Shown: positions 22,149-32,815, counted from the first letter of the stretch. The stretch: DNA of 64,000 nt from Mycobacterium kyorinense (GCF_002101735.1 NZ_LQPE01000141.1:1-64000), one strand, 5' to 3'. Notes: generated by a model not told the origin, from the letters alone. Program-made: numbers and translations.

Positions 22149-25100
22149 ATGATCTCCAAAGTGCTGGTTGCCAATCGCGGTGAAATCGCGATCCGCGCCT
22201 TCCGCGCCGCCTACGAACTGGGCATCGGCACGGTCGCGATCTACCCGTACGAAGACCGCAACTCGGTGCACCGGCTCAAGGCCGACGAGTCGTATCAGAT
22301 CGGCGAAGAAGGCCACCCGGTGCGGGCCTACCTGTCGGTCGACGAGATCGTCGAAACTGCTCGCCGCGCAGGCGCCGACGCGATCTACCCCGGTTACGGA
22401 TTCCTTTCGGAGAACCCGGAATTGGCCGATGCCTGCGCACGAGCAGGCATCACGTTCGTCGGGCCCAGTGCCGCGGTGCTGGAGCTGACCGGAAACAAGT
22501 CCCGCGCAATCGCGACCGCCCGCGAAGCCGGCCTGCCCGTGCTGATGTCCTCGGCGCCGTCCGCGTCGGTCGACGAGCTGCTGGCTGCCGCGCAGAACAT
22601 GCATTTCCCGTTGTTCGTCAAGGCCGTCGCCGGCGGCGGCGGTCGCGGCATGCGCCGCGTCAACGACGCGGCCTTGCTGCCCGAGGCCATCGAGTCCGCC
22701 AGCCGCGAAGCAGAATCGGCGTTCGGCGACCCGACGGTCTATCTCGAACAGGCGGTGATCAACCCGCGCCACATCGAGGTGCAGATTCTGGCCGACACGC
22801 ACGGCAACGTGATCCACCTCTACGAGCGGGACTGCAGTGTGCAGCGCCGCCACCAGAAAGTCATCGAGCTTGCGCCTGCACCGAACCTGGATCCGGTGCT
22901 GCGCGAACGGATTTGCGCCGACGCGGTGGCATTCGCCCGCCACATCGGGTACAGCTGCGCCGGCACGGTGGAATTCCTGCTCGACGAGCGCGGACACCAC
23001 GTGTTCATCGAGATGAATCCGCGCATCCAGGTCGAACACACCGTCACCGAGGAAATCACCGACGTCGACCTGGTGTCCAGCCAGCTGCGCATCGCCGCCG
23101 GCGAGACCCTCGACGACCTCGGCTTGCGGCAGGAGACGATCCGCCCGCACGGCGCGGCGTTGCAGTGCCGGATCACCACCGAAGACCCGGCGAACGGCTT
23201 CCGGCCCGACACCGGGCGGATCAGCGCCTACCGCAGCCCCGGCGGCGCGGGCATCCGGCTGGACGGCGGCACCAACCTCGGTGCGGAGATCAGCGCGCAC
23301 TTCGACTCGATGCTGGTGAAGCTGACCTGCCGGGGCCGTGATTTTCCTGCGGCAGTGGCCCGGGCGCGTCGCGCCATCGCGGAGTTCCGGATCCGCGGCG
23401 TCTCGACGAATATCCCGTTCCTGCAAGCGGTTCTGGACGACCCGGATTTCCGGGCCGGCCGCATCACCACGTCGTTCATCGACGAGCGTCCGCAACTATT
23501 GACCGCACGCTCCTCGGCCGACCGCGGCACCAAGATCCTGAACTACCTGGCCGACGTCACCGTGAACAAGCCGCACGGCTCGCGGCCGTCGGCGGTGTAT
23601 CCGCACGACAAGCTGCCCGACATCGACCTGGAGGCCGCGCCGCCGCCCGGGTCCAAGCAGCGGTTGGTCGAGTTGGGTCCGGAGGGATTCGCCCGCTGGA
23701 TGCGGGAATCCGCGGCGGTTCTGGTCACCGAGACTACGTTCCGCGATGCGCACCAGTCGCTGCTGGCCACCCGGATTCGGACCGCCGGACTGCTCAGGGT
23801 GGCGCCGTACATCGCGCGGCTCACTCCGCAGCTGCTGTCGATGGAATGCTGGGGCGGGGCGACTTACGATGTGGCACTGCGCTTTCTGAAGGAAGACCCG
23901 TGGGAGCGGCTGGCCGCGCTGCGCGAAGCGATGCCCAATATCTGCCTGCAGATGCTGCTGCGGGGCCGCAACACGGTCGGCTACACGCCGTATCCGGAGA
24001 TCGTGACATCGGCGTTCGTCGAGGAGGCCACGGCCACCGGGATCGATATCTTCCGGATCTTCGATGCGCTCAACAATGTCGAGTCGATGCGCCCGGCGAT
24101 CGACGCGGTGCGTGAAACAGGTTCTGCCATCGCCGAAGTCGCGATGTGCTACACCGGCGACCTGGCCGATCCGGACGAGAACATCTACACCCTGGATTAT
24201 TACCTCAAACTCGCCGAGCAGATCGTCGACGCCGGCGCGCACGTGTTGGGCATCAAGGACATGGCCGGGCTGCTGCGGGCCGGCGCCGCGCAGCGCTTGA
24301 TCAGTGCGCTGCGCAGCCGTTTCGACCTGCCGATCCATGTGCACACCCACGACACCCCGGGCGGGCAGCTGGGCACCTATGTGACGGCCTGGCACGCCGG
24401 GGCCGACGCCGTCGACGGGGCCGCGGCACCCTTGGCGGGCACCACCAGCCAGCCCGCGCTGAGTTCGATCGTGGCGGCGGCTGCGCACACCGACTACGAC
24501 ACCGGCCTGTCGCTGTCGGCGGTGTGCGATCTGGAGCCGTACTGGGAGGCGCTGCGAAAGGTGTACGCACCCTTCGAATCTGGATTGCCGGCGCCGACGG
24601 GCCGGGTGTACGACCACGAGATCCCCGGCGGCCAGCTGTCGAATCTGCGGCAGCAGGCGATCGCGCTGGGCCTGGGTGACCGCTTCGAGGAGATCGAGGA
24701 GAACTACGCGGCCGCCGACCGGCTGCTGGGCCGGCTGGTCAAGGTGACTCCGACGTCGAAGGTGGTGGGCGATCTGGCGCTGGCGTTGGTGGGCGCCGGG
24801 ATCACCGCTGACGAATTCGCTTCGGATCCATCGCGTTTCGACATTCCCGAATCGGTGCTGGGCTTTTTGCGCGGCGAGCTGGGCGATCCGCCCGGCGGCT
24901 GGCCCGAGCCGCTGCGCACCAACGCGCTGGCCGGTCGTGCGCCGGCCAAACCGGCGCCGGAGCTGAGCCCGGAGGACGAGGCGGCGCTGGCGCTGGCCGG
25001 GCCCAAGCGGCAAGCCACCTTGAACCGGCTGCTGTTCCCCGGGCCGACAAAGGAATTCGAGGCGCACCGGGAAGCGTACGGCGACACATCGCAGCTGTCG

Positions 25101-25532
25101 GCCAACCAGTTCTTCTACGGGCTGCGCCAGGGCGAAGAGCACCGGGTGCAGCTGGAGCCCGGCGTGGAGTTGCTGATCGGGCTGGAGGCCATCTCCGAGC
25201 CTGACGAGCGCGGCATGCGCACGGTGATGTGCATCATCAACGGTCAGCTGCGACCGGTGGAGGTGCGAGACCGCAGCATTGCCAGCAGCATTCCCGCCGC
25301 AGAAAAGGCCGACCGCGCCAACCCCGGCCATATCGCCGCGCCGTTCGCGGGTGTCGTGACCATCGGTGTGGCCGAAGCTGATCGGGTCAGTGCCGGGCAG
25401 ACCATCGCCACCATCGAGGCCATGAAGATGGAGGCCCCGATCACCGCGCCGGTCGATGCCACCGTCGAGCGGGTGGCGGTGTCGACCACCGCCCAGGTCG
25501 AGGGCGGAGATCTGCTGGTGGTGTTGCGCTGA
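22149..25532 (+). CDS. pyc: Pyruvate carboxylase
   Basis: 1127 residues, single-chain biotin enzyme making oxaloacetate (anaplerosis). The biotin carboxylase domain (about 1-450) contains [14 protein letters not shown] and [16 protein letters not shown]. The carboxyltransferase domain (about 520-800) has [15 protein letters not shown] and [10 protein letters not shown]. The C-terminal biotinyl domain carries EAMKMEAP. Corresponds to pca/pyc, Rv2967c. Its TGA overlaps the probable start of rsmD. Confidence 0.98.
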   Translation: MISKVLVANRGEIAIRAFRAAYELGIGTVAIYPYEDRNSVHRLKADESYQIGEEGHPVRAYLSVDEIVETARRAGADAIYPGYGFLSENPELADACARAGITFVGPSAAVLELTGNKSRAIATAREAGLPVLMSSAPSASVDELLAAAQNMHFPLFVKAVAGGGGRGMRRVNDAALLPEAIESASREAESAFGDPTVYLEQAVINPRHIEVQILADTHGNVIHLYERDCSVQRRHQKVIELAPAPNLDPVLRERICADAVAFARHIGYSCAGTVEFLLDERGHHVFIEMNPRIQVEHTVTEEITDVDLVSSQLRIAAGETLDDLGLRQETIRPHGAALQCRITTEDPANGFRPDTGRISAYRSPGGAGIRLDGGTNLGAEISAHFDSMLVKLTCRGRDFPAAVARARRAIAEFRIRGVSTNIPFLQAVLDDPDFRAGRITTSFIDERPQLLTARSSADRGTKILNYLADVTVNKPHGSRPSAVYPHDKLPDIDLEAAPPPGSKQRLVELGPEGFARWMRESAAVLVTETTFRDAHQSLLATRIRTAGLLRVAPYIARLTPQLLSMECWGGATYDVALRFLKEDPWERLAALREAMPNICLQMLLRGRNTVGYTPYPEIVTSAFVEEATATGIDIFRIFDALNNVESMRPAIDAVRETGSAIAEVAMCYTGDLADPDENIYTLDYYLKLAEQIVDAGAHVLGIKDMAGLLRAGAAQRLISALRSRFDLPIHVHTHDTPGGQLGTYVTAWHAGADAVDGAAAPLAGTTSQPALSSIVAAAAHTDYDTGLSLSAVCDLEPYWEALRKVYAPFESGLPAPTGRVYDHEIPGGQLSNLRQQAIALGLGDRFEEIEENYAAADRLLGRLVKVTPTSKVVGDLALALVGAGITADEFASDPSRFDIPESVLGFLRGELGDPPGGWPEPLRTNALAGRAPAKPAPELSPEDEAALALAGPKRQATLNRLLFPGPTKEFEAHREAYGDTSQLSANQFFYGLRQGEEHRVQLEPGVELLIGLEAISEPDERGMRTVMCIINGQLRPVEVRDRSIASSIPAAEKADRANPGHIAAPFAGVVTIGVAEADRVSAGQTIATIEAMKMEAPITAPVDATVERVAVSTTAQVEGGDLLVVLR

Positions 25533-26110
25533 CCCGCATCATCGCCGGTGTCGCCGGGGGGCGACGGATCGCGGTGCCACCGCGCGGGACCCGGCCGACC
25601 ACCGATCGGGTGCGCGAAGCGTTGTTCAACGTGTTGAGTGCCCGGCTGGACCTCAGCGGGATCTCGGTGCTGGATCTCTATGCGGGGTCGGGGGCGCTCG
25701 GGTTGGAGGCGTTGTCGCGGGGGGCGGCGTCGGTGTTGTTCGTCGAGTCCGATCGGCAGGCGGCGGCCGTGATCGAGCGCAACATCTCGACGCTGGGTCT
25801 GGCCGGGGCGACGCTTCGTCGCGGCGGCGTTTCGGCGGTCCTGGCCGGCGGCACTGCCGCCCCGGTCGACCTGGTGCTGGCCGATCCGCCCTACGACGTC
25901 GACGCGGCGGAGATAGCGGCGGTGCTGGGCGCATTGACTGCGCGCGGCTGGACAACACGCGGCACTGTTGCGGTTTTCGAGCGCGCCCTTGCCAGTGCGC
26001 CGCTGGCCTGGCCCGACGGCTGGGTCGCGCTACCGTCGCGCCGCTACGGCGACACCCGACTCGAGCTGGCCGAACGGTCCGAAGCGGGCTGCTACCGTCG
26101 TGAGCCATGA
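25529..26110 (+). CDS. rsmD: 16S rRNA (guanine966-N2)-methyltransferase RsmD
   Basis: 193 residues. The SAM site is [16 protein letters not shown] and the catalytic motif DPPY is present ([10 protein letters not shown]). The conserved N-terminus [17 protein letters not shown] is encoded from 25532, but no ATG, GTG or TTG precedes it in frame. The only initiator-like codon is CTG at 25529, overlapping the pyc TGA exactly where relatives use a start. The first GTG (25574) would delete conserved residues. I therefore annotate a CTG start. Corresponds to Rv2966c; coaD overlaps by 4 bp. Confidence 0.88.
   Translation: MTRIIAGVAGGRRIAVPPRGTRPTTDRVREALFNVLSARLDLSGISVLDLYAGSGALGLEALSRGAASVLFVESDRQAAAVIERNISTLGLAGATLRRGGVSAVLAGGTAAPVDLVLADPPYDVDAAEIAAVLGALTARGWTTRGTVAVFERALASAPLAWPDGWVALPSRRYGDTRLELAERSEAGCYRREP
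26093..26106 (+). promoter_or_regulatory. -10-like element before coaD (leaderless type)
   Basis: TACCGT (26093-26098) ends 8 nt before the coaD ATG, inside the 3' end of rsmD. It could give coaD a transcript of its own. Confidence 0.35.
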
Positions 26111-26589
26111 GCGGCGCGGTATGCCCGGGATCATTCGACCCGGTGACGCTGGGACACGTCGACATCCTCGAGCGGGCGGCCGCGCAGTTCGACGAAGTGG
26201 TGGCCGCCGTGCTGGTCAACCCGAACAAGCAGGGCATGTTCAGCGTCGAGGAGCGCATCGCGATGATCGAGGAGTCAACCACCCACCTGCCCAATCTGCG
26301 GGTCGAGTCCGGCTCCGGTTTGGTGGTGGACTTCGTCCGGTCCCGCGGCCTGACCGCGATCGTCAAGGGCCTGCGCACCGGCACCGACTTCGAATACGAG
26401 TTGCAGATGGCGCAGATGAACAAGCACATCGCCGGTGTGGACACGTTTTTCGTGGCGACCACGCCGCGGTATTCGTTCGTGTCGTCGTCACTGGCCAAGG
26501 AGGTCGCCTCGATGGGCGGCGACGTCTCCGAGCTGCTACCCGAACCGGTGAACCGCCGCCTGGCCGAAAAGCTTTCGCGCGGAGCGTAA
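26107..26589 (+). CDS. coaD: Phosphopantetheine adenylyltransferase
   Basis: 160 residues, the usual length. It transfers AMP to 4'-phosphopantetheine in coenzyme A synthesis. The nucleotidyltransferase signature is [16 protein letters not shown] and the C-terminal ATP motif is [12 protein letters not shown]. Corresponds to kdtB/Rv2965c. In H37Rv purU (Rv2964) follows; here a 13E12-type HNH gene takes that place, its stop only 4 bp away in convergent orientation. Confidence 0.97.
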   Translation: MSGAVCPGSFDPVTLGHVDILERAAAQFDEVVAAVLVNPNKQGMFSVEERIAMIEESTTHLPNLRVESGSGLVVDFVRSRGLTAIVKGLRTGTDFEYELQMAQMNKHIAGVDTFFVATTPRYSFVSSSLAKEVASMGGDVSELLPEPVNRRLAEKLSRGA

Positions 26590-26593
26590 TTCG

Positions 26594-27955
26594 CTACGGC
26601 CCGTCGTCGTCTCCGTCGCGGAGGATCTTCTCCGGGTGGAAGTAGGTGTTCGTTCTGGGTTGACCGTGGTCGAGGTGTGGCGGTGGTATCCATTCGGTGT
26701 CGCCGTTTTTGAGCTTGCGGGTGGTCCAGCCTCGGTCGGCGAGTTTGTGGTGCGGACCGCAGGCCAGAGTGAGGTCGACGATGTCTGTCTTGTGACATTG
26801 GGCCCAGGCGGTGACGTGGTGGACTTCGGTGAGATAGCCGGGCATATCGCAATTGGGAAACGAGCACCCGCGGTCCTTGGCGTGTAGCACAATTCGTTGA
26901 CCGGGTGAGGCAATGCGTTTGGTGTGATAGAGCCCGATTGCGTGGCCTTTGTCGAAGATGGCCAGGTAGTGGTGGGCGTGGCTTGCCATGCGGATGACGT
27001 CGCTCATCGGTAGCAGGGTGCCGCCGGCGGTGAGCGCTGTGCCGCATTTGGCTTCCAGGTCGGCGAGGTTGGCGCTGACGATGATCGACGCCGGTAACCC
27101 GTTGTGCTGGCCCAGGTCGCCGGAGGCCAACAGGGCGCGCCCGGCGGCGACCAGGGCGTCGTGGTTGCGCTGGCCGGCCGAGCGGGTGTCGTTGTCGATG
27201 GCCTGCTGCGACGGGGTACCGGCCAGGCAGGGGGTGAGGTCGTCGGGGTTGCACATGCCGGGGGCGGCCAGTTTGGCCAGCACCGCGTCGAGGGTGGCGC
27301 GGGCTTGGGGGGTCAGATAGCCGCTGATGGCGCTCATGCCGTCGGGGCCTTGCTTGCTAAGGATGAGGGTGCGCCGGTGGGCCCGCTCGTCGTCGGTGTA
27401 ATCGCCGTCGGGGTTTAGGCAGTCGGTGAGCCGGGCGGCCAGCTTGGCCAGGTCGTCGGGGCGGTGCTCGCCGGCCAGCCCGGCCAGATGCGCCTCGGCG
27501 TGCTCGCGGGTCTCGGCGTCAACAAAGCCCGGCAGGTGCGCAAAGAAGCTGCGGATCACCGCCACGTGACCCGCGCCGATCTGGCCGGCGCGTTGGGCGG
27601 CGGCGGTGGCGGGCAATACCGGCTCCAATGGTTCGCCGGTGATGGCGCGGCGCTCCCCGAGGTTTTCGGCGTCGTGGATGCGCCGGGAGGCTTCGGCGGG
27701 GGTGATGCGCAGCCGGTCGGCCAGCGCGAAGCGCAGCGTGCCGCCCAGCTCGGTGTCGTTGGCCTGCGCACCGAGTTGGTTGATCAGTGGGTGTTCGACG
27801 GCGGGCAGCTGGCGGCGCAGGGTTTCGCAGCACTCGAGCATGGTCAGGCATTCCGGGGTGGTCAGCGCGTCGAAGGACAGGTCCAGCGCGCGTTTCATGG
27901 CAGCCTTGAGGGCGTCGAAGACCTCGACGGTGTCCTCCCGGCTACTCGAATGCAT
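26594..27955 (-). CDS. 13E12-family DUF222/HNH endonuclease-domain protein
   Basis: 453 residues. The N-terminal DUF222 region (about 40-300; [34 protein letters not shown]) precedes a C-terminal HNH domain, [20 protein letters not shown] and [11 protein letters not shown], which includes the zinc-type cysteines. This is the REP13E12 family, multicopy in mycobacteria and often a target of phage insertion. Its start ATG (27955) lies inside a near-perfect SOS box (27946-27961), and TACCAT ends 6 nt upstream, so it should be leaderless and DNA-damage inducible. It replaces purU relative to H37Rv. Confidence 0.9.
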   Translation of the reverse strand: MHSSSREDTVEVFDALKAAMKRALDLSFDALTTPECLTMLECCETLRRQLPAVEHPLINQLGAQANDTELGGTLRFALADRLRITPAEASRRIHDAENLGERRAITGEPLEPVLPATAAAQRAGQIGAGHVAVIRSFFAHLPGFVDAETREHAEAHLAGLAGEHRPDDLAKLAARLTDCLNPDGDYTDDERAHRRTLILSKQGPDGMSAISGYLTPQARATLDAVLAKLAAPGMCNPDDLTPCLAGTPSQQAIDNDTRSAGQRNHDALVAAGRALLASGDLGQHNGLPASIIVSANLADLEAKCGTALTAGGTLLPMSDVIRMASHAHHYLAIFDKGHAIGLYHTKRIASPGQRIVLHAKDRGCSFPNCDMPGYLTEVHHVTAWAQCHKTDIVDLTLACGPHHKLADRGWTTRKLKNGDTEWIPPPHLDHGQPRTNTYFHPEKILRDGDDDGP

Positions 27956-27967
27956 GTTCGAATGGTA
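27946..27967 (-). promoter_or_regulatory. LexA (SOS) box overlapping the start of the 13E12/HNH gene
   Basis: TCGAATGCATGTTCGA (27946-27961) matches the mycobacterial SOS palindrome TCGAACnnnnGTTCGA in 11 of 12 fixed bases. The -10-like TACCAT (27967-27962, minus) adjoins it and the ATG lies within it. LexA binding here would block both initiation of transcription and the transcript start. SOS boxes at 13E12 genes are known in M. tuberculosis. Confidence 0.85.
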
Positions 27968-28105
27968 TCAGAGCGGCCGGACAAGCGCCACTGGAATGCC
28001 GAAGTAAAACCAAAGTGACACAAGTGATTACAGTGATTTCGGGCGATGGTCCTCCGGCGCGTGCCCCGACACGGCCAATATCCGTTTTGTGGTACCCAGC
28101 AACTA

Positions 28106-29305
28106 CTAGTGGTGTCCGTGCTCAGCGTCAGGCGACCCGCCCATCATCCGCAGCATCGGCACGCCGCCGGTGAGGACAAATCGTGCCACCAGAACCGCCG
28201 CCAGAGCCAAGAACACGATGTTCAGCCACGTGGTGTAGTTCCACGAGATTCCGGCATGCATCACCGTCGCGACACGCTGAGTCGGAATGAGATGCGTTGT
28301 GCCGAAAAGTAATTCGACGAAGTATCCGGCCACCACCATCGCGGCGTAGAAGGTGGCCAGCAGCGTCAGCATCATCCGGAAGCCGTAATACTTTCGGTAG
28401 ATATTCAGAATCGGCAGGATCAGCAGGTCGGCGAAGATGAACGCGATGACGCCGCCGAAGCTGATGCCCCCGTTCCACAGCACCGCCGCCAACGGCACAT
28501 TGCCGATCGAGCAGACGAACGACGCGATCGCCACCAGCGGTCCGACGATCGGCCCCCACAGCGCAGACAGCATCGGATTCTGTGCGAAAAAGAAGTGCTG
28601 CCAGAATGTTTCGGGTACCCAGGCGGCGATGGCGCCGGCGATCAACAAGCCGAGGACCAGGTCGCGAAGGATCGCCGCCCATTCCATGACAAAGACGTGC
28701 GAGACAGCGGTAAACCCTTGCGGGGACAGCAGCCGTCGCCAAAACGAGCCTTCGCCCTGCACCGACATGTCCATGGCTGCATGGCCTTCCATCGAACCGG
28801 CGATACCGCGTTCGGCCTGCCGGCGGGCGGCGTCGATCACTCGCGACCGGACGAACAGCCGGAACAACAGGGCCAGCGTCACGATCATCACGGGCCCGCC
28901 GATGAACTCTGCCACCATGAACCGCCAACCCATCAGCAGCGCCAGGATGATGCCGAGCTCCACCACCAGATTGGTCGAGGCGATTTCGAAGGCCATGGCG
29001 GCGGTGAAGTTGGCGCCCTTGCGGAATAGGGAACGGGCCAACGCCACCGCGGCGTAGGAGCACGACGACGACGCGGCGCCCAACCCCGCCGCCACGGCCA
29101 GCGTGCGCGGCCGGTCGTCACCGAGCAGCGCAGCGATCGTCGAGCGTCGCACCAGGGACTGGACCACCGCCGACAGCGCGAAACCCAGGATCAGTGCCCA
29201 CAGAATTTCCCACGCCATCGAGCCGGCCATGCCGAGGGCGCGAAGTACGGCATCCACCCGTCTCATTGTGGGGCCGCGCTTGGCGCGGGTTGTGCCGGCC
29301 GACAT
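28106..29305 (-). CDS. ArsP/DUF318-type membrane permease
   Basis: 399 residues from the ATG at 29305 (MSAGTTRAKRGPTMRR). Eight or so hydrophobic segments are present. The family's conserved stretches GLGAASSSCSYAAVALARSL and SFVCSIGNVPLAAVLWNGG hold the diagnostic cysteines of PF03773 permeases (thiol or organoarsenical efflux in some members). A cytoplasmic loop lies around residues 160-190, and the C-terminus is His-rich (DAEHGHH), hinting at metal. Corresponds to Rv2963. The substrate is unknown. Confidence 0.85.
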   Translation of the reverse strand: MSAGTTRAKRGPTMRRVDAVLRALGMAGSMAWEILWALILGFALSAVVQSLVRRSTIAALLGDDRPRTLAVAAGLGAASSSCSYAAVALARSLFRKGANFTAAMAFEIASTNLVVELGIILALLMGWRFMVAEFIGGPVMIVTLALLFRLFVRSRVIDAARRQAERGIAGSMEGHAAMDMSVQGEGSFWRRLLSPQGFTAVSHVFVMEWAAILRDLVLGLLIAGAIAAWVPETFWQHFFFAQNPMLSALWGPIVGPLVAIASFVCSIGNVPLAAVLWNGGISFGGVIAFIFADLLILPILNIYRKYYGFRMMLTLLATFYAAMVVAGYFVELLFGTTHLIPTQRVATVMHAGISWNYTTWLNIVFLALAAVLVARFVLTGGVPMLRMMGGSPDAEHGHH

Positions 29306-29438
29306 AATGACGCCCAAGTGTGCAGGTGAGCGGCGCTGCTCAGGCCCGCCAATATTCGACACACCGGGCCCGGCAACGCAGTCACAGACGCAACACCAGG
29401 CACACTGGTAACAACAACGATGCCGGGAGGGTGTTGCG
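29306..29438. other. Intergenic junction where H37Rv has the PDIM/PGL locus
   Basis: These 133 bp separate the homologues of Rv2963 and Rv2927c. In H37Rv the same neighbours flank Rv2962c-Rv2928 (PGL glycosyltransferases, pks15/1, mas, ppsA-E, drrABC, tesA). No remnant open frame, IS end or direct repeat is visible. GGGAGGG (29425-29431) is the sepIVA ribosome site. Confidence 0.8.
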
Positions 29439-30176
29439 GTGTACCGAGTTTTCGAAGCGCTCGACGAGCTGGGCGCGATTGTCGAAGAAGCCCGTGGCGT
29501 GCCGATGACGGCGGGCTGTGTGGTGCCGCGCGGCGACGTGCTGGAGCTGATCGACGACATCAAGGACGCGATCCCCGGCGAACTCGACGACGCGCAGGAC
29601 GTGCTCGACGCGCGCGACTCGCTGCTGCACGACGCCAAGACACACGCCGACTCCATGGTGTCCTCGGCCACCACCGAGTCGGAGTCGATGATCAACCACG
29701 CCCGCTCGGAGGCGGACCGGATCCTGGCCGACGCCAAGGCGCAGGCCGACCGGATGGTCGCCGAGGCGCGCCAACACAGCGAGCGGATGGTTTCCGAGGC
29801 GCGCGACGAAGCGGTTCGCATCGCGGCCGCGGCAAAGCGCGAGTACGAGGCCACCACCGGACGCGCCAAGGCGGAATGCGACCGGCTGGTCGAAGAGGGC
29901 AACATCTCGTATGAGAAAGCCGTGCAAGAGGGCATCAAGGAGCAGCAGCGCCTGGTGTCGCAGACCGAGGTGGTGGCTTCCGCCAACGCCGAGGCCACCC
30001 GGCTCATCGACGCGGCGCACGCCGAAGCGGACCGGCTGCGCGGCGAATGCGACATCTACGTCGACAGCAAACTGGCCGAATTCGAAGAATTCCTCAACGG
30101 CACGCTGCGGTCGGTCAACCGCGGCCGCCACCAGCTGCGGACCGCGGCCGGCATCCACGACTACGCACAGCGTTAG
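29439..30176 (+). CDS. sepIVA: DivIVA-domain septation protein SepIVA
   Basis: 245 residues from GTG 29439. The short N-terminal DivIVA-like segment is YRVFEALDELGAIVEEARG. A long alpha-helical coiled coil follows from about 50 to 215, rich in Ala/Glu/Arg heptads (HARSEADRILADAKAQADRM). Corresponds to Rv2927c, essential for septation and also involved in polar growth and intracellular membrane domain organisation. It leads the yceD-rnc-mutM gene run in the same direction. Confidence 0.92.
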   Translation: MYRVFEALDELGAIVEEARGVPMTAGCVVPRGDVLELIDDIKDAIPGELDDAQDVLDARDSLLHDAKTHADSMVSSATTESESMINHARSEADRILADAKAQADRMVAEARQHSERMVSEARDEAVRIAAAAKREYEATTGRAKAECDRLVEEGNISYEKAVQEGIKEQQRLVSQTEVVASANAEATRLIDAAHAEADRLRGECDIYVDSKLAEFEEFLNGTLRSVNRGRHQLRTAAGIHDYAQR

Positions 30177-30189
30177 CGTGAGCCGCCCG

Positions 30190-30202
30190 TAGGATTGCGG
30201 GC
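30190..30202 (+). promoter_or_regulatory. -10-like element, yceD homologue (leaderless type)
   Basis: TAGGAT (30190-30195) ends 7 nt before the ATG at 30203; no ribosome site lies between. Confidence 0.45.
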
Positions 30203-30784
30203 ATGCCCAGGCAGCACAGTTCGACGGCCCAGCGGCATCCGACTTCGCCGCTGGCGATCAACATCTCGCGACTGGGACGCCGCCCCGGAGCCATGTTTTC
30301 GGTCCACGACACCGTGGCAAGCCCGTCCCGCATCGGGCTGGACCTGATCGCGATCGAGCGCGGCGCCCCCTTGGAGATGGACCTGCGCGTCGAGTCGGTG
30401 TCCGAAGGCGTGCTGGTGAGCGGAACGCTGGACGCGCCGACCACCGGTGAATGCGTCCGCTGCCTGACCGCGGTCGCCGGGCATGTGCAGGTCGTGCTGA
30501 CCGAACTGTTCGCCTACCCCGACAGCGCCACCGACGTGACCACCAAGGAAGACGAGGTTGGCCGCGTCGTCGACGACATCGTCGACCTCGAGCAGCCGGT
30601 CATCGACGCCGTCGGGCTGGAACTGCCGCTGTCCCCGGTGTGCCGGGCCGACTGCCCTGGGCTGTGCCCCACTTGCGGGGTGCCGCTGGCCACCGCCGAA
30701 CCCGGCCATCACCACGACCAGATCGACCCGCGCTGGGCCAAGCTGGCCGCGATGCTGCCGCCGGACGACGAGGCGCAGCCGTGA
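30203..30784 (+). CDS. DUF177/YceD-family protein
   Basis: 193 residues. The YceD core is [19 protein letters not shown], and the C-terminal zinc-like motif is [14 protein letters not shown], with four cysteines. In many bacteria yceD precedes rpmF, and the protein acts in 23S rRNA/ribosome assembly; here it precedes rnc, whose product processes rRNA. Its stop overlaps the rnc GTG (30781). Corresponds to Rv2926c. Confidence 0.88.
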   Translation: MPRQHSSTAQRHPTSPLAINISRLGRRPGAMFSVHDTVASPSRIGLDLIAIERGAPLEMDLRVESVSEGVLVSGTLDAPTTGECVRCLTAVAGHVQVVLTELFAYPDSATDVTTKEDEVGRVVDDIVDLEQPVIDAVGLELPLSPVCRADCPGLCPTCGVPLATAEPGHHHDQIDPRWAKLAAMLPPDDEAQP

Positions 30785-31461
30785 ACGAGCTGCTCGAGGC
30801 GCTCGGGGTAGACCTGCCCGAAGACCTGCTCACCCTGGCGCTGACCCACCGCAGCTATGCCTACGAGCACGGCGGGCTGCCCACCAACGAGCGCCTGGAG
30901 TTCCTCGGCGACGCCGTGCTCGGCCTGACGGTCACCGACGAGCTGTTCCGCCGCCACCCCGACCGCTCAGAGGGGGATCTGGCCAAGTTGCGCGCCAGCG
31001 TGGTCAACACCCAGGCCCTAGCCGACGTCGCGCGGGGGCTGACCGACCACGGGCTCGGTGCCCACCTGCTGCTGGGCCGCGGGGAGGCCAACACCGGCGG
31101 CGCCGACAAGTCGAGCATTCTGGCCGACGGGATGGAATCCCTGCTGGGCGCGATCTACCTCCACCACGGCATCGAGACCGCCCGCCAGGTGATCCTGCGG
31201 CTGTTCGGTGGGCTGCTGGACGCGGCGCCGAACCTGGGCGCCGGCCTGGACTGGAAGACCAGCCTGCAGGAGCTGACCGCCTCGCGCGGCCTGGGCGCAC
31301 CGTCCTACCAGGTCACCTCGACCGGCCCGGACCACGACAAGGAATTCACCGCCGTCGTCATCGTGATGAACACCGAATACGGCTCCGGTGTGGGCCGAAC
31401 CAAGAAGGAAGCCGAACAAAAGGCGGCGGCCGCGGCGTGGACCGCGCTGGACAGCGCCTAG
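30781..31461 (+). CDS. rnc: Ribonuclease III
   Basis: 226 residues. The catalytic signature is [14 protein letters not shown], and the second acidic patch is [15 protein letters not shown]-terminal dsRNA-binding domain spans about 155-226 ([28 protein letters not shown]). It processes 30S pre-rRNA and structured RNAs. GTG at 30781 overlaps the yceD stop, and mutM begins immediately after the rnc stop. Corresponds to Rv2925c. Confidence 0.97.
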   Translation: MNELLEALGVDLPEDLLTLALTHRSYAYEHGGLPTNERLEFLGDAVLGLTVTDELFRRHPDRSEGDLAKLRASVVNTQALADVARGLTDHGLGAHLLLGRGEANTGGADKSSILADGMESLLGAIYLHHGIETARQVILRLFGGLLDAAPNLGAGLDWKTSLQELTASRGLGAPSYQVTSTGPDHDKEFTAVVIVMNTEYGSGVGRTKKEAEQKAAAAAWTALDSA

Positions 31462-32313
31462 ATGCCTGAACTGCCCGAAGTCGAGGTAGTGCGGCGCGGG
31501 TTGGCCGACCATGTGGTCGACAAGACCATCGCCGCGGTCCGGGTGCACCATCCGCGGGCGGTGCGCCGCCACGAGGCCGGCCCGGCCGACTTGACGGCGC
31601 GGCTGCTCGGCGCGCGAATCACCGGCACCGACCGGCGCGGCAAGTATCTCTGGCTCACGCTCGACGACGGCGACACCGCGCTCGTCGTGCACCTGGGCAT
31701 GAGCGGGCAGATGCTGATCGGCGCCGTCCCCAACACAGGTCACCTGCGGATTGCCGCGGTGCTCGACGACGGGACCGCGCTGAGCTTTGTCGACCAGCGG
31801 ACGTTCGGCGGCTGGCTGCTCGCCGACTTGGTGACCGTCGACGGCAGTGTGGTGCCTGCGCCGGTGGCGCATCTGGCGCGCGACCCGCTCGACCCGCGCT
31901 TCGACGTCGATGCTGTGGTTAAGGTGTTGCGGCGCAAGCATTCTGAGATCAAACGTCAACTGCTGGACCAGACGGTCGTGTCGGGGATCGGCAACATCTA
32001 CGCCGACGAGGCGCTGTGGCGGGCCAAGGTGAACGGCGCGCGCCTCGCCGACACATTGACCCGCCCGAAACTGACCGCGGTGCTGGCGGCGGCCGCCGAC
32101 GTGATGCGCGACGCGCTGGAGCAGGGCGGTACGTCGTTCGATTCGCTGTACGTCAATATCAACGGGCAGTCCGGCTACTTCGACCGGTCGCTGGACGCCT
32201 ACGGCCGCGACGGCCAACCCTGCCGGCGGTGTGGCGCGGTGATCCGCCGCGAGAAGTTCATGAACCGCTCGTCGTACTACTGCCCGAGATGCCAACCGCG
32301 ACCGCGCCGCTGA
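31462..32313 (+). CDS. mutM: Formamidopyrimidine-DNA glycosylase
   Basis: 283 residues. It removes 8-oxoguanine and Fapy lesions. The N-terminal [14 protein letters not shown] supplies the catalytic Pro2 and Glu3. The H2TH region includes [13 protein letters not shown], and the C-terminal zinc finger has four cysteines (CRRCG ... CPRCQ). Corresponds to Rv2924c (fpg). It adjoins rnc without a gap. Confidence 0.97.
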   Translation: MPELPEVEVVRRGLADHVVDKTIAAVRVHHPRAVRRHEAGPADLTARLLGARITGTDRRGKYLWLTLDDGDTALVVHLGMSGQMLIGAVPNTGHLRIAAVLDDGTALSFVDQRTFGGWLLADLVTVDGSVVPAPVAHLARDPLDPRFDVDAVVKVLRRKHSEIKRQLLDQTVVSGIGNIYADEALWRAKVNGARLADTLTRPKLTAVLAAAADVMRDALEQGGTSFDSLYVNINGQSGYFDRSLDAYGRDGQPCRRCGAVIRREKFMNRSSYYCPRCQPRPRR

Positions 32314-32407
32314 GGCACGAGGGTGCGCAAACCCGGGAATCCGGCCGGCGTGTAGGCCGGGGACGCGCACGCTCGCGCCGGAAGGGGTGACCGGTAGAAA
32401 AGAGGCC

Positions 32408-32815
32408 ATGACGCAACTGTGGGTGGAACGTACCGGTCCGAGGCGCTACACCGGGCACAGCTCGCGCGGCGCGCAGGTCCTCGTCGGCTCGGAGGACGTC
32501 GACGGTGTGTTCACCCCCGGCGAGCTGCTCAAGATCGCGCTGGCGGCCTGCAGCGGGATGGCCAGCGACGAGCCGCTGGCCCGCCGGCTCGGTGACGACT
32601 ACAAGGCGGTGGTCCGGGTCTCCGGCGCGGCCGACCGCGAGCAGGAGCGCTATCCCCTGCTGGAGGAGACCCTCGAGCTGGACCTGTCCGGGCTGGGCGA
32701 CGCCGAGAAGGCGCGCGTGCTGACCGTCGTGCAGCGCGCCGTCGACCAGGTCTGCACCGTCGGGCGCACCCTCAAGTCCGGCACCACGGTCAACTTCGAG
32801 ATCGCCGATGCCTGA
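32408..32815 (+). CDS. OsmC/Ohr-family protein
   Basis: 135 residues. The OsmC fold is suggested by [19 protein letters not shown], whose single Cys aligns with one of the two redox cysteines, and by [11 protein letters not shown] carrying the second. Members reduce organic hydroperoxides. The ATG at 32408 has AGAGG upstream. It overlaps acyP by 8 bp. Corresponds to Rv2923c. Confidence 0.88.
   Translation: MTQLWVERTGPRRYTGHSSRGAQVLVGSEDVDGVFTPGELLKIALAACSGMASDEPLARRLGDDYKAVVRVSGAADREQERYPLLEETLELDLSGLGDAEKARVLTVVQRAVDQVCTVGRTLKSGTTVNFEIADA

Noticed and set aside
29306..29438. Scar of an IS or integrase at the PDIM-less junction
   Set aside because: I found no inverted repeat, direct repeat or tRNA fragment there.
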